Origin: JBCCQL01 sp039414355
GTDB lineage: Bacteria > Planctomycetota > Planctomycetia > Pirellulales > Lacipirellulaceae
Assembly (NCBI GenBank): GCA_039414355.1
Contig: JBCDJN010000012.1
Coordinates: 3,914 to 67,913 of the forward strand
DNA length: 64,000 nucleotides
Reading direction: 5' to 3'
Positions 1 through 8,076 of the stretch are shown one piece after another. The first letter of the stretch is position 1. Each line of letters begins with the position of its first letter. Made by a program: the position numbers and the translations under genes. The notes under the pieces are model-generated. The model was not told where the DNA came from. It searched no databases and was given only the letters and a program-made list of their open reading frames with translations.

Positions 1-295
1 CCTGGTAGACCACCACGGCGACCAGCAGCGCGAGCAACGCCACCTGCAGGCGGGGCAGCCAGACCCTCGGCCCGAGGTCGATCGCCCGGCACGCGGCGCG
101 GCTCGCCTCGAAGTCGCCGAACTGCTCCTCGGCGGCTTGCCGGGCCTGGTCTTCAGGCATGCCGAGCTCTCGGTTTTCGTTGGTTCGCATGGCGATGTGG
201 AACTCCAACTCGTCGCAGATCTCCGCGTCGATCTCCGCGGCGGGGCGCCAATCGACACCGTCCGCGAGCCGGTTGACGATGCCCCTTCCCAGCAC
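1..295 (-). CDS. Permease-prefix-domain membrane protein, N-terminal part (runs off the window)
   Basis: Partial gene, cut by the left edge of the window. The proposed GTG start at 295 lies 2 bases after the padR stop, so the two genes are probably co-transcribed. About 98 codons stay open. The visible protein has an Asp/Glu-rich opening, then ELEFHIAMRTNEN, a GM-PEDQARQAA-EQFGDFEA segment, and a hydrophobic stretch (LLALLVAVVVY) at the edge, which looks like the first membrane helix. This resembles the prefix domain of MacB/FtsX-like permeases that often follow PadR-type regulators. The permease body lies outside the window, so transport function is inference. No Shine-Dalgarno is visible; translational coupling to padR is plausible. 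Confidence 0.6.
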   Translation of the reverse strand, partial: MLGRGIVNRLADGVDWRPAAEIDAEICDELEFHIAMRTNENRELGMPEDQARQAAEEQFGDFEASRAACRAIDLGPRVWLPRLQVALLALLVAVVVYQ

Positions 296-297
296 GG

Positions 298-705
298 CTA
301 GGCCCCCGCAATGGTTGGATTGAGGATCCCGGCGACCGCCTGGACGAACGTGTCCCACCGCTCGGTCTCCGCCTTGAGCTGCCGGCGGCCCTGCGCCGTG
401 ATGCGGTAGTACTTCGCTTTGCGATTCGCCTCGGAGACGCCCCACTTGTGGTCGATCAGGCCGCGGCGCGCCATCCGGTGCAACGCGGGGTAGAGCGACC
501 CCTCCTCGACCACCAGCACGTCGCTGCTCACCTGCTGGATGTGCCGGGCGACGGCGTAGCCGTGCATCTCACCCTGGGCGAGCGTCCGCAAGATGAGCAT
601 GTCCAGCGTGCCCCGCATGAGCTCGGTCCGCTGAGCCTGCTTCGCCGCGGGCGCCGCGTTCTTGGGTTGCGCGCCGGTCGAGTTGGACTTCTTCGCTTTG
701 GCCAT
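298..705 (-). CDS. PadR-family transcriptional regulator
   Basis: 135 residues. After a basic, low-complexity N-terminus (about 1-27) comes a PadR winged-helix domain: LMRGTLDMLILRTL (helix 1), HGYAVARHIQ, then EEGSLYPALHRMARRGLI (recognition helix and wing), WGVSEANRKAKYYRITAQGRRQL, and a short C-terminal helix for dimerisation. Members usually repress adjacent membrane-protein genes, and here the next gene downstream encodes a permease-prefix protein. A perfect 10-bp inverted repeat 35 bases upstream of the start (740-768) is a likely autoregulatory operator. Ligand unknown. Family assignment is secure; the target is inferred from context. Confidence 0.9.
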   Translation of the reverse strand: MAKAKKSNSTGAQPKNAAPAAKQAQRTELMRGTLDMLILRTLAQGEMHGYAVARHIQQVSSDVLVVEEGSLYPALHRMARRGLIDHKWGVSEANRKAKYYRITAQGRRQLKAETERWDTFVQAVAGILNPTIAGA

Positions 706-739
706 GGGCGTTGGCTCGGGCGCCGGCTCCCTACTGTTT

Positions 740-768
740 CTAGGGGAAGCGTAACGACCTTCCCCTAG
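740..768. promoter_or_regulatory. Perfect inverted repeat upstream of padR, candidate PadR operator
   Basis: CTAGGGGAAG (740-749) and its exact complement CTTCCCCTAG (759-768) flank a 9-base spacer. The element ends 35 bases upstream of the padR start codon, inside the expected promoter region. Symmetry, arm length and position fit a dimer operator. Binding by this PadR is inference. A transcription terminator is less likely because no T-run follows on either strand. Confidence 0.6.
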
Positions 769-918
769 GAATTCAATGGGGCACGCATGGAGCCGATGCG
801 AATAGCCGTTCCGCCGGTTCTTAGAGCCGGTCCAGCGGACTAAGGTCGTCGCCGGATGGGGCTGACCGGTGACGGTGCGATTCGCATGAGCGCGGTTAGG
901 GAGGTTGCAGCCGGCGTT

Positions 919-936
919 CTAGCCGACAGCGGCTAG
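919..936. terminator. Hairpin downstream of the deoxyribosyltransferase gene
   Basis: CTAGCCG, a four-base loop ACAG, then CGGCTAG form a perfect 7-bp stem. It lies 43 bases beyond the stop codon of the leftward operon at 979-3119. No T-run follows in that direction, so it may be a weak or Rho-assisted terminator, or a barrier. A T-rich stretch follows on the + strand instead. Confidence 0.35.
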
Positions 937-978
937 TCTTTCGCTTTCAGTTTAAACAACCCTCCTACGCCTTCTGGG

Positions 979-1476
979 TCACCTACTTGTCAGCGAGCCT
1001 CGAGCCCGCGGCGCGTCATCGGACCGCGGGTTGTAAGGGAAGTGCTCAGAGAGTCGGGCCAAAACCGCATCGACAGAGGATTCACAGTGCGAGAGCGCCG
1101 AAGTCACCATTGGATTCATACCCCAATGAAACGCCCGCCGCTGGTCTGTGAGAAGGCCGATGGCTGGCTTGCTACAGCCAAAAGCCAGACCCAGTTCGAT
1201 GCAAACGCCTTCGTCTGGGACACGCCCATCAAGAACCGCAACTAAGGCGTCGCAACGACGGATTTGGAGCAGGTCGCAGCGCCATACTCGCGATGCTGCC
1301 TCCGACGAATCGACGCCCACGGCGATCAGGTCCCCCATTCTCACGCCATCTCGCCAGGGGTAGAAGACATCCGCCAAGAGCTCCAAGCCAGCTACGGCAT
1401 TGTCGTTGAACGCCCGCTCAGCGGCGCTGAAGAAAGGGGCTGCGAAGTAGACCCTTGGTCGCCGGCGTATTGTCAT
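979..1476 (-). CDS. Nucleoside 2-deoxyribosyltransferase-like protein
   Basis: 165 residues, close to the usual size of the family. The N-terminus RVYFAAPFFSAAER (8-21) matches the Rossmann-like opening with its active-site Tyr/Phe. RCDALVAVLDG (74-84) carries the Asp pair, and DEGVCIELGLAFG (88-100) holds the expected nucleophilic Glu94 in the conserved xxELG context. NPMV (121-124) matches the C-terminal Asn that completes the site across the dimer. Known relatives swap or hydrolyse bases on 2-deoxyribosides or their 5-monophosphates. The start overlaps the stop of the SIR2-kinase gene by ATGA, so the two are translationally coupled. In this context it more likely edits or makes a signal nucleotide than serves salvage, but that is inference. 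Confidence 0.8.
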   Translation of the reverse strand: MTIRRRPRVYFAAPFFSAAERAFNDNAVAGLELLADVFYPWRDGVRMGDLIAVGVDSSEAASRVWRCDLLQIRRCDALVAVLDGRVPDEGVCIELGLAFGCSKPAIGLLTDQRRAFHWGMNPMVTSALSHCESSVDAVLARLSEHFPYNPRSDDAPRARGSLTSR

Positions 1477-3119
1477 CGTGTTCTCCCGCCGATACGGTCC
1501 TTTGCTTTGACTGTCAGGCCTTTCCCAAGTCCACGCAGCGCGCCCTCAACGTCAAACTCTTCGTAATCGCTGCAGTGGATAAAACGGCTGACCTGCCTCA
1601 GAACCTCGCTAACGCTCCGCGACGAGGTCGATATCTCTACGACGCCACGCCCGCGAAACAGCTCCCGAAAGGTCTCTTGCTGCCTAGTTAGATAGTTGAG
1701 TGTGTGTCCACGCAGTCGCTCTTTCGCTCGAGCCATTAGTTCCTCGGCGCTCGCCGTCAACAAGATGACCTGACCCGCCTCAATCGCTTCGCCGTCGTTG
1801 TTAGGCCTGATTGCCTCCAGATGCTTGCTGGCTCGCGCCGGGCGTCTACGACGTTCGACGAACGCTAGTGGGTCTAACGGTGTGCGGTCACACAGGATCA
1901 CGTAGTCCTTAGCGAACCTAATGCGAAAGTTCTTACGGCGGAACTGCTTGGAGACCCAGAGGTCCACGTTGTCGCGGTCTTTGGTGGAAAGGACGGTTGG
2001 CTCCTTCTGCATGTCGCGTGGCATCTCCTCCGTCCACTCCGTGAGGGTTGTAAGACTGCGCAGCTTCTGAACGACGGTGCTCTTGCCGCAGCCAACGGCG
2101 CCTGAGACATAGTAGACGCGACGCTTCCGGAGGCCGCAATCATCCAGAGCTTCGACGAAGTCTTCGTCTGTGCAGTTCAGCAATCGCCCGAGACTGCAGA
2201 TGCCGGACGACGATAGGTGCAGGGTCACCACCCCATGCAGGTCGAAGTTCGCTAACGCTTCCTGTTTATCTTGTTCGAGGCTCGCCGCATCGTCGTCTTC
2301 ACGGTGCCGAACATGGTAGTGTATGTGCCCTGGGTTGAGGTGGGTGTTTTGGCGAAGCAGGTGCTTGAGAGTAGCGTCCGAAAGCGAAAGCCCAATGACG
2401 AGGCACGTGTACCGCGTGAGATGAGATACGAGCGTTGCGTAGTGACCCGCCATAGAGTCGATCAACTGATCGGCAAAGTCACCTTCAGAGAACACAATGT
2501 GATCGCTGAATCCTTCAACCAACGAATGCGGAAGAAAACCGTTGGGGTGATAGATCACTCCACGCGCTCTTCGGAACTGAGTGGACGGCTCCCAGATGGT
2601 CTCATAAACTCGCGTGTTGTCGTTCTCTGCGCTCGGAAATCGGTGGTCGAGCAATCGCTCGAGCGAGTCGTCGAAGTTGTAGTTTATCGTCAGTGGCGCG
2701 TCTCTGATGAGCTGAAGGTAGTGCGTTAGGTATGGGTGCTTGCGAAGGCTTGCTGCACTTGAGGGGACGCCCTTGTAGAGCGCTCTGTGCAACATCTTGA
2801 TCCATCGCTGGCGGATCTGCCGTTGGTCTTCGGCGGATGGTTGCTTGTCACCGCAGACCAGCTTCTCCAGGCAGTGAAAAAGAGCCTGAGCCCGCAGAGC
2901 GAGCGGACCTGTGGATTGAGCTAACCTGAACCTTTGGAAGACTCGGTTGCCTTCAAGGCGGCTGACGAGTTCTGGCCAGCTCGGGAAGTTAAGGGGCTGC
3001 GACACACCTGCCCCAAGGCCCAGAATCAATCGCTGGGTTCGCTTCCGATCACGAAGATGCATGATCGCTTGCGAGTACCTGGAAAGCACGACACGGTCTT
3101 GCTCGGTTATCGCTTCCAT
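1473..3119 (-). CDS. SIR2-like domain fused to P-loop nucleotide kinase-like domain
   Basis: 548 residues, two domains. Residues about 30-300 form a SIR2_2-type NAD-binding fold: LGAGVSQPLNFPSWPELV (35-52), TINYNFDDSLE (144-154; Asn/Asp of the NAD site), YHPNG (190-194; the expected catalytic His191) and VIGLSLSDATLKHLLR (241-256). Residues about 335-515 form a P-loop domain: Walker A GAVGCGKST (340-348), a DR pair at 411-412 recalling thymidylate/deoxynucleoside kinases, and an Arg-rich lid-like helix near 462-490. Related SIR2 domains in defence proteins such as ThsA and DSR2 destroy NAD. I infer that the kinase domain senses or makes a nucleotide and the SIR2 domain is the effector. The region is less GC-rich than its neighbours, which suggests transfer. 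The next gene overlaps by 4 bases. The start is the first in-frame ATG; no Shine-Dalgarno is seen. Confidence 0.8.
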   Translation of the reverse strand: MEAITEQDRVVLSRYSQAIMHLRDRKRTQRLILGLGAGVSQPLNFPSWPELVSRLEGNRVFQRFRLAQSTGPLALRAQALFHCLEKLVCGDKQPSAEDQRQIRQRWIKMLHRALYKGVPSSAASLRKHPYLTHYLQLIRDAPLTINYNFDDSLERLLDHRFPSAENDNTRVYETIWEPSTQFRRARGVIYHPNGFLPHSLVEGFSDHIVFSEGDFADQLIDSMAGHYATLVSHLTRYTCLVIGLSLSDATLKHLLRQNTHLNPGHIHYHVRHREDDDAASLEQDKQEALANFDLHGVVTLHLSSSGICSLGRLLNCTDEDFVEALDDCGLRKRRVYYVSGAVGCGKSTVVQKLRSLTTLTEWTEEMPRDMQKEPTVLSTKDRDNVDLWVSKQFRRKNFRIRFAKDYVILCDRTPLDPLAFVERRRRPARASKHLEAIRPNNDGEAIEAGQVILLTASAEELMARAKERLRGHTLNYLTRQQETFRELFRGRGVVEISTSSRSVSEVLRQVSRFIHCSDYEEFDVEGALRGLGKGLTVKAKDRIGGRTR

Positions 3120-3390
3120 CTGCGGGGCATCGGTTGAGACATCACGGCTGATAGATGGCTGTTTCTGTGTCCGAGTCTAGATGGCGCAGCTGGACTAAGA
3201 AACCTCAACGCCCAAAAAGCTGAGGGTAAGCAAGAAGCTAGGCAGGCGTCGTTAGCGTGAACGCAAGTGATGACACGCCGTGTTGAGAAACAGCCGAGCA
3301 CGAGAGCAGAATTGCAGACGCGCACCCGGCAGGGAGCTGAGCTAGCTGGATCTAGCGCCTTTTGCTCGGCGACTTTCTACGCATCGATGC

Positions 3391-4260
3391 TCAGCCGCGG
3401 ACGTGCTCTTTGAAGGCGCGTTCGAGCTGCCGGGTGATCTTGCCCGGTTTGCCGTCGCCGATCTCGCGGCTATCGACCTTCACAACCGGGACCACCTCGG
3501 CGGCGCTGCCGGTGAGGAAGCACTCGTCCGCCACGTAGACGTCGTGCTTGGTGAGGGCAACCTCGTGCGTCTCGATGCCCGCCGCGGTCGCCAGCTCGAT
3601 GACCACCGCGCGGGTGATGCCGTCGAGGATGCCGGCGTCGAGCGGCGGGGTCTTCAGCACGCCGTCTCGGACGATGAAGAGGTTGTCGCCCGTGCACTCG
3701 GCGACCTCGCCCTTGTGGTTGAGCATCATCGCTTCAACACACCCGGCCTGCATGCCCTCCATCTTGGCCATGATGTTGTTGAGGTAGTTGAGCGACTTGA
3801 TCCGGGGGCTGAGGGCGGCCGGGTGGTTGCGGATGACGCTGGACGTGATGATCTCCAGGCCGCGCTCGTAGTACTCCGCCGGGTAGAGGGCGATGGTGGC
3901 GGCGATGATGATCACCTGCGGCTCGTTGCAGCCGTCGGGCCCGAGCCCGAGGGTTCCTTCACCCCGGGTGATCACCAGGCGGACGTACCCCTCGGTGAGC
4001 CCGTTGCGGCGGACGGTCTCGTTGACCGCGTCGGCCATCGCCTCGCGGGTCATCGGCACGGTGAGGCGGATCGCCTTGGCCGAGTCCCAGAGCCGGCGGA
4101 GGTGCTCCTCCAGGCGGAAGACCTTGCCGGCGTAGATCCGCAGCCCCTCAAAGACGCCATCGCCGTACAGCAGCCCGTGGTCGAAGACGCTGACCTTCGC
4201 CTCGCCGGTCGGAACAAATTCGCCGTTGAGGTAGACAGTCCGCTGAGTTTCGTCGGCCAT
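3391..4260 (-). CDS. ilvE: Branched-chain amino acid aminotransferase
   Basis: 289 residues, fold-type IV PLP aminotransferase, of normal length. It transfers the amino group between glutamate and the 2-oxo acids of Leu, Ile and Val in the cytosol. Seen: VFDHGLLYGDGVFEGLRIY near 25-43 (substrate and cofactor loop), RLVITRGEGTLGLGP, the lysine segment SPRIKSLNYLNNIMAKMEG (Schiff-base Lys), ECTGDNLFIV, and a C-terminal EVVPVVKVD-REIGDG loop binding the PLP phosphate. D-amino-acid aminotransferase or aminodeoxychorismate lyase are related alternatives, but the loops favour IlvE. It is transcribed leftward, alone, with a word-repeat spacer just before its ATG. Confidence 0.92.
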   Translation of the reverse strand: MADETQRTVYLNGEFVPTGEAKVSVFDHGLLYGDGVFEGLRIYAGKVFRLEEHLRRLWDSAKAIRLTVPMTREAMADAVNETVRRNGLTEGYVRLVITRGEGTLGLGPDGCNEPQVIIIAATIALYPAEYYERGLEIITSSVIRNHPAALSPRIKSLNYLNNIMAKMEGMQAGCVEAMMLNHKGEVAECTGDNLFIVRDGVLKTPPLDAGILDGITRAVVIELATAAGIETHEVALTKHDVYVADECFLTGSAAEVVPVVKVDSREIGDGKPGKITRQLERAFKEHVRG

Positions 4261-4261
4261 G

Positions 4262-4307
4262 AGATTCGAGATTGGAGCAGGGAGCTAGGAGCTGGTAGCT
4301 GGGAACA
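4262..4307 (-). repeat. Short-word repeat directly before the ilvE start
   Basis: In the direction of ilvE the spacer reads as degenerate copies of a word near AGCTCC/AGCTACC (CCAGCTACCAGCTCCTAGCT and onward), ending one base before the ATG. It is one of several word families placed at start codons in this window. Confidence 0.5.
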
Positions 4308-4450
4308 CGCGGCTTCGCCCCGAGTTTACTGCGTGCCGGGGCGAACGGGCAGCCCGCAGATCGGGCGTCGGTGCGAAGACCGATCGATAACGCCGAAGGT
4401 TCGCGTCCGAGAGCCGGGCTAGCCATTCCAGCGAGGAGACTTCCGGCCCA

Positions 4451-5161
4451 CTAGGGCAGCGCGGCGACGTGCGGCGTGGTCTCCTCGGTGCGGCCGGCGA
4501 CGTAGACTTCGCCGTCGCGGACCTCGATCACCTCGAGCACGCACGTGTGCCGGGCGGTGGGGGCCGCCCAACTGATGTCTTGCAGGAGTACGGGGCGGCC
4601 GTCATTCTGCGTCCAGCGCCCGGGGAGTCCCTCGTCGCCCGTGGCGGCTTGGAGTTGGGCGAAGACCTGCGCCGTGGGCAGCGGCGCCGTGCCGATGCGG
4701 GCGGCTGATAACTCCAGGGCGAGCGAACCGTCCTCGGCCACAAAGGGCGCCACGTCCAGCGCCACCACCGCGTCAACGCCGTGCCGCGTCGCCCGCAGGG
4801 CCAGGGTCACCACGCCGGGGTTAATGAGCACCCGCAGGTCGCTCAGCCCCTCCTCGGCCAGTTCGGGCAGCACTTCGTCCAGCTTGGTAGCGAACCAACT
4901 GTTCATCTGGTCGGCCGTGAGCACCGTTTCCCAAGCTTCCGCGTTGCCCGCGTCGCTGTAGAGAGCGGCGAGCTGGCTTTCGAGCTCCTGCCGCTTTTGG
5001 TCGAGGTCGCCCGCTTCCATCTGGCGGCGGGTCGCCTCGATCACGGCCTGGTACTCGGGCACGGGGGCAGTGGCGGCCCGGTAGAGCAGGGCCACCGCGA
5101 TGGCGGCGCCAACGAGCATAAAGGCCGAGCCGATAGCGGCCCGGCGGAGCCAGCGAACCAT
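4451..5161 (-). CDS. Single-pass membrane-anchored hypothetical protein
   Basis: 236 residues of unrecognised function. An N-terminal signal anchor (residues 5-30, RRAAIGSAFMLVGAAIAVALL) puts the rest outside the cytoplasm. A Gln/Glu-rich, helix-prone segment follows (about 40-70). Then TADQMNSWFATKLDEVLPEL, followed by beta-strand-rich stretches such as LRVLINPGVVTLALRATRHG and VDAVVALDVAPFV, faintly recalls YpmS/DUF2140-like proteins; I do not rely on that resemblance. It is divergent from the secreted protein at 5446 and shares a 284-base upstream region with it. Confidence 0.6.
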   Translation of the reverse strand: MVRWLRRAAIGSAFMLVGAAIAVALLYRAATAPVPEYQAVIEATRRQMEAGDLDQKRQELESQLAALYSDAGNAEAWETVLTADQMNSWFATKLDEVLPELAEEGLSDLRVLINPGVVTLALRATRHGVDAVVALDVAPFVAEDGSLALELSAARIGTAPLPTAQVFAQLQAATGDEGLPGRWTQNDGRPVLLQDISWAAPTARHTCVLEVIEVRDGEVYVAGRTEETTPHVAALP

Positions 5162-5445
5162 CCACGCCTCGTTTCTGCCGTGGTCGGCGGCCGGCGGGGC
5201 CGCGTTCCGGGTGGGTTGTCGCCTTGTTGCCCGCAGGGTGTCGCGGGCCAGTGGGGAATGCTAGCCACGCGGCACGGCCGGGCAAATAGCGATCGCCCGC
5301 CGCCAGCGTTGCCGGCAAGAATCGCCCTGGCCACACCGCCGCGGCGGCTGGTACAAGCCCGGCGGTGCGCCGCATCACCGGGAGTCCGCTCCCGGGGATT
5401 CGGCCCAAGGCCGTCCGTTTAGCCTAACTCGCGACGCAAGAAACC

Positions 5446-8076
5446 GTGCGGAATTGGTTCGCAACACCAGCGATTCTGTCGGCGGCGATTGGCGCCGGTT
5501 CGCTGCTGGCTGGTGGGGCGAGGGGAGAGCTGGCGCCGTCGATCCTCGATTCATTTGAGAGCCCCACCACGGTCTGGCGACAGCCGGCCGACCCCGGCGC
5601 CACACGGGTGCTCGCCCACGTTCGGTCACGCGACACCCGCCGTGGCGAGTCGATTGGCGTGGAGCACATCCGCCTCGCCTGCCCGGCCGGCTACTCCGGC
5701 GTCTTCCTCTATCCCATCGGCCTGGCGCCGATCGTGGAAGACTTCAAGGCGACGATCGACCTACGGAGCTCCGCGTACGGCGTCCGCCTGGCGGCAAGAG
5801 TGGTGCTTCCTGCCGCGGCGGACGATTCAAACCAAAACGGGCCGGTCACGATGGTGGTCCGCGGACCGGCGCTCTACCAAACGCCCGGCCAGTGGGCCAC
5901 GCTGCGGATCGAAGGCTTGCCGGCCCTGGTCAACGCTCAGGCGAGGCTGCTGAGAGCGTCTCCGAACTCGCCGGCGGCCGACACCCGGCAGGCGTACGTC
6001 GACAGCCTCGTGCTGATCGTCCCGAGCGGTCCGCAGGGCTCCGAGGTTTGGGTCGACGAGCTTCGGGTCGAGGGACCGCTGGTCAAGCAGGCGATCGACG
6101 ATCGCTTGGCCGGGAACTCCGACGGCGAAGCCCCAGACCCCGCGACCGATGCCGATGAGCCACAGCCCGAGGTCCGCGCGTCGGCCGACGGCCTGGCCGC
6201 GGCGGGCGAGCTGTTGTTTCCGCTCGTCTGGTCGTCGCACGGAGAATCGGTGGCGACCGTATCCAATGCCGGCTTCAACACGCTGGCCGTCAATCAGCTT
6301 CCCGACGAGGCGATGCAAGCCGCCGCGGCCGATCGCGGCATGCGGTTGATCGCGCCGTTGCCCAACGGCGGCGACGCCCCGGCGATCGACGGCGTCCTCG
6401 CCTGGCGGTTGCCGGGCCGCGTGGCCGGTGACGCGATCGACTCCGCTCGCCCGGCGATTGAGGCCTACCGCGACGATCCGATTCTGGCGAGGCGGCCGCT
6501 GCTCGTGGCGCCCGCCGGCAGCAACGCCGCGTGGAGTCGGCTGGCGGACGGCATGCTCCTGGATGCCACGAGGCTCGGCGGCGTGCATGAAAGTCCCTTC
6601 GCGGCGACGAGCTCCCAGTGCATGCCCGGGGCGCCGGCTTTCGCGCAGGTCGCGTTGACCTACGAAGCCCAGGCGGCGGACCAGCTGGCGGCGTTCGCCC
6701 CCAGCGGCAAGTCGCCCCAGTGGCGTGAGGTGGACGCGGTGCAGTCCGACGTGTGGCTGGCGATCGGCGCCGGCGCTCGCGGCGTTTGGCTGCAGTCCGA
6801 CCGCCCGCTCGGCGGCGCGCTGCCTTCGGACCAAACCATGCAAGCGGCGATCGAGCTGCTGAACCTCAAGGCAAAGCTCATCAAGCCGTGGCTCGCCGGC
6901 GGGCGGCGGGCGGCGGGTATCAAGGACGGCCTCGGCAAGCCGCTGGCCGCGGTCTTTGTCCGCGACCGCACGCGGTTGATCGTCGGGCTCGCCACCCAGG
7001 CGCAGCCAATCCTTCGCAGCTTCACCGTCCCCTCGGCTTCAGAAACCGCCACCGCCTACCGACTCACGCCCGCGGGTCTCACACCGCTGAAGCAGCAGCG
7101 GGTGCTCGGCGGTGTGTCGATCAAGAGCCCGCCGCCCGGACCGGGTCAGTTCATTCTATTGACCGACGACCGCGTCGCCGTGCGGGACATCCAGCGCCGA
7201 GTCGCCCGAATCGCCGCCCGCACGCTGACCCTGCAGCAGCGCCTGGTGATCGCGGGGCTCAAGCAGTTTGAAACCATGATGGGCGAGGCGGGCGAGTCCT
7301 TCTACACCAAGCCGGTTTCCGGCGTCGCCGCCGCGTGCAAGCGGGCGATCAGCCAGTCGCAGGCGGCCGAGGCGAGCAGTGACTTGACCGGCGCGTACTT
7401 GGCGGCGTCGCGGGGCCTGCTGGTCCTGAGCCGCGGCCGGCGGGAGGTCTTCGGCCGCCTCACGCCCGCGGTGCGGCTGGACAGCTCACCGCTTACGCAC
7501 AGCCCCGCCACGTGGCCGGACGAGATCCGCCTCCGCCAACTGCTGCGGGCCCTGCCGCGGAAGGGCAACCGGCTTGCCGGCGGCGACTTCGAAGACCTGG
7601 CGACGCTGAAGCAGCTCGGGTGGTCGTACACCCGCGCGGACAACCGCCGGGCGAGCGTCAAGCTGGTCGACACCGACCCCAAGCACGGCGAACGCGCGTT
7701 GTGGATCACCTGCGACGCCGCGGGCGGCAACGCCGGCGAGGCGTCGGCGTGGGTCACTTCGCCCACCGTGAAGGCCGAAGCCGGCCAGCTTTTGGAAGTC
7801 ACCGGTTGGGTCCGCTTTGAGCCCGCGTCCGCAGGCCCCGGCGCGTTGGTCGTGGTCGACTCGCTCGGCGGCGAGACCCTGAGCTTAACGCTCCGCGAAG
7901 CGGCAGACTGGCGCCCGTTCCGCTTGCTCCGCCGGCCGACCAGCAGCGAAGGGCTGAAGCTGAGCTTCGTCCTCTACGGCGCCGGTCGGGGAGAGGTAGA
8001 CGCCGTTATGGTGCGGCCCGTGCAGCTCAGCGCGCCGACGCTGCGGGCCGCTGACCGCCGAACTCATCCGAAGTGA
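5446..8076 (+). CDS. Large secreted protein of unknown function
   Basis: 876 residues. A GTG start is followed by a signal peptide (NWFATPAILSAAIGAGSLLAGGARG, cleavage near 27). Residues about 30-210 look like a beta-sandwich, ending in EVWVDELRVEG, a phrase typical of carbohydrate-binding-like modules. The middle (about 240-560) has alternating strand/helix spacing (TLAVNQLPDEAMQAAAADRG, GVLAWRLPG, ARGVWLQSD) suggesting a TIM-barrel fold without clear catalytic residues. The C-terminal part (about 690-860) is a second sandwich starting NRLAGGDFEDL. It may act on or bind polysaccharide outside the cell, but that is weak inference. Its 3-prime end overlaps the convergent purQ end by 13 bases. 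Confidence 0.65.
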   Translation: MRNWFATPAILSAAIGAGSLLAGGARGELAPSILDSFESPTTVWRQPADPGATRVLAHVRSRDTRRGESIGVEHIRLACPAGYSGVFLYPIGLAPIVEDFKATIDLRSSAYGVRLAARVVLPAAADDSNQNGPVTMVVRGPALYQTPGQWATLRIEGLPALVNAQARLLRASPNSPAADTRQAYVDSLVLIVPSGPQGSEVWVDELRVEGPLVKQAIDDRLAGNSDGEAPDPATDADEPQPEVRASADGLAAAGELLFPLVWSSHGESVATVSNAGFNTLAVNQLPDEAMQAAAADRGMRLIAPLPNGGDAPAIDGVLAWRLPGRVAGDAIDSARPAIEAYRDDPILARRPLLVAPAGSNAAWSRLADGMLLDATRLGGVHESPFAATSSQCMPGAPAFAQVALTYEAQAADQLAAFAPSGKSPQWREVDAVQSDVWLAIGAGARGVWLQSDRPLGGALPSDQTMQAAIELLNLKAKLIKPWLAGGRRAAGIKDGLGKPLAAVFVRDRTRLIVGLATQAQPILRSFTVPSASETATAYRLTPAGLTPLKQQRVLGGVSIKSPPPGPGQFILLTDDRVAVRDIQRRVARIAARTLTLQQRLVIAGLKQFETMMGEAGESFYTKPVSGVAAACKRAISQSQAAEASSDLTGAYLAASRGLLVLSRGRREVFGRLTPAVRLDSSPLTHSPATWPDEIRLRQLLRALPRKGNRLAGGDFEDLATLKQLGWSYTRADNRRASVKLVDTDPKHGERALWITCDAAGGNAGEASAWVTSPTVKAEAGQLLEVTGWVRFEPASAGPGALVVVDSLGGETLSLTLREAADWRPFRLLRRPTSSEGLKLSFVLYGAGRGEVDAVMVRPVQLSAPTLRAADRRTHPK

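Noticed and set aside
3107..3325. Small leftward ORF of 72 codons upstream of the SIR2 gene
   Set aside because: Cys/Leu-rich without any motif, overlaps the SIR2 start; likely chance.
780..3390. Search for integrase, att sites or flanking direct repeats around the low-GC insert
   Set aside because: None could be seen; the transfer claim rests on composition and gene content only.
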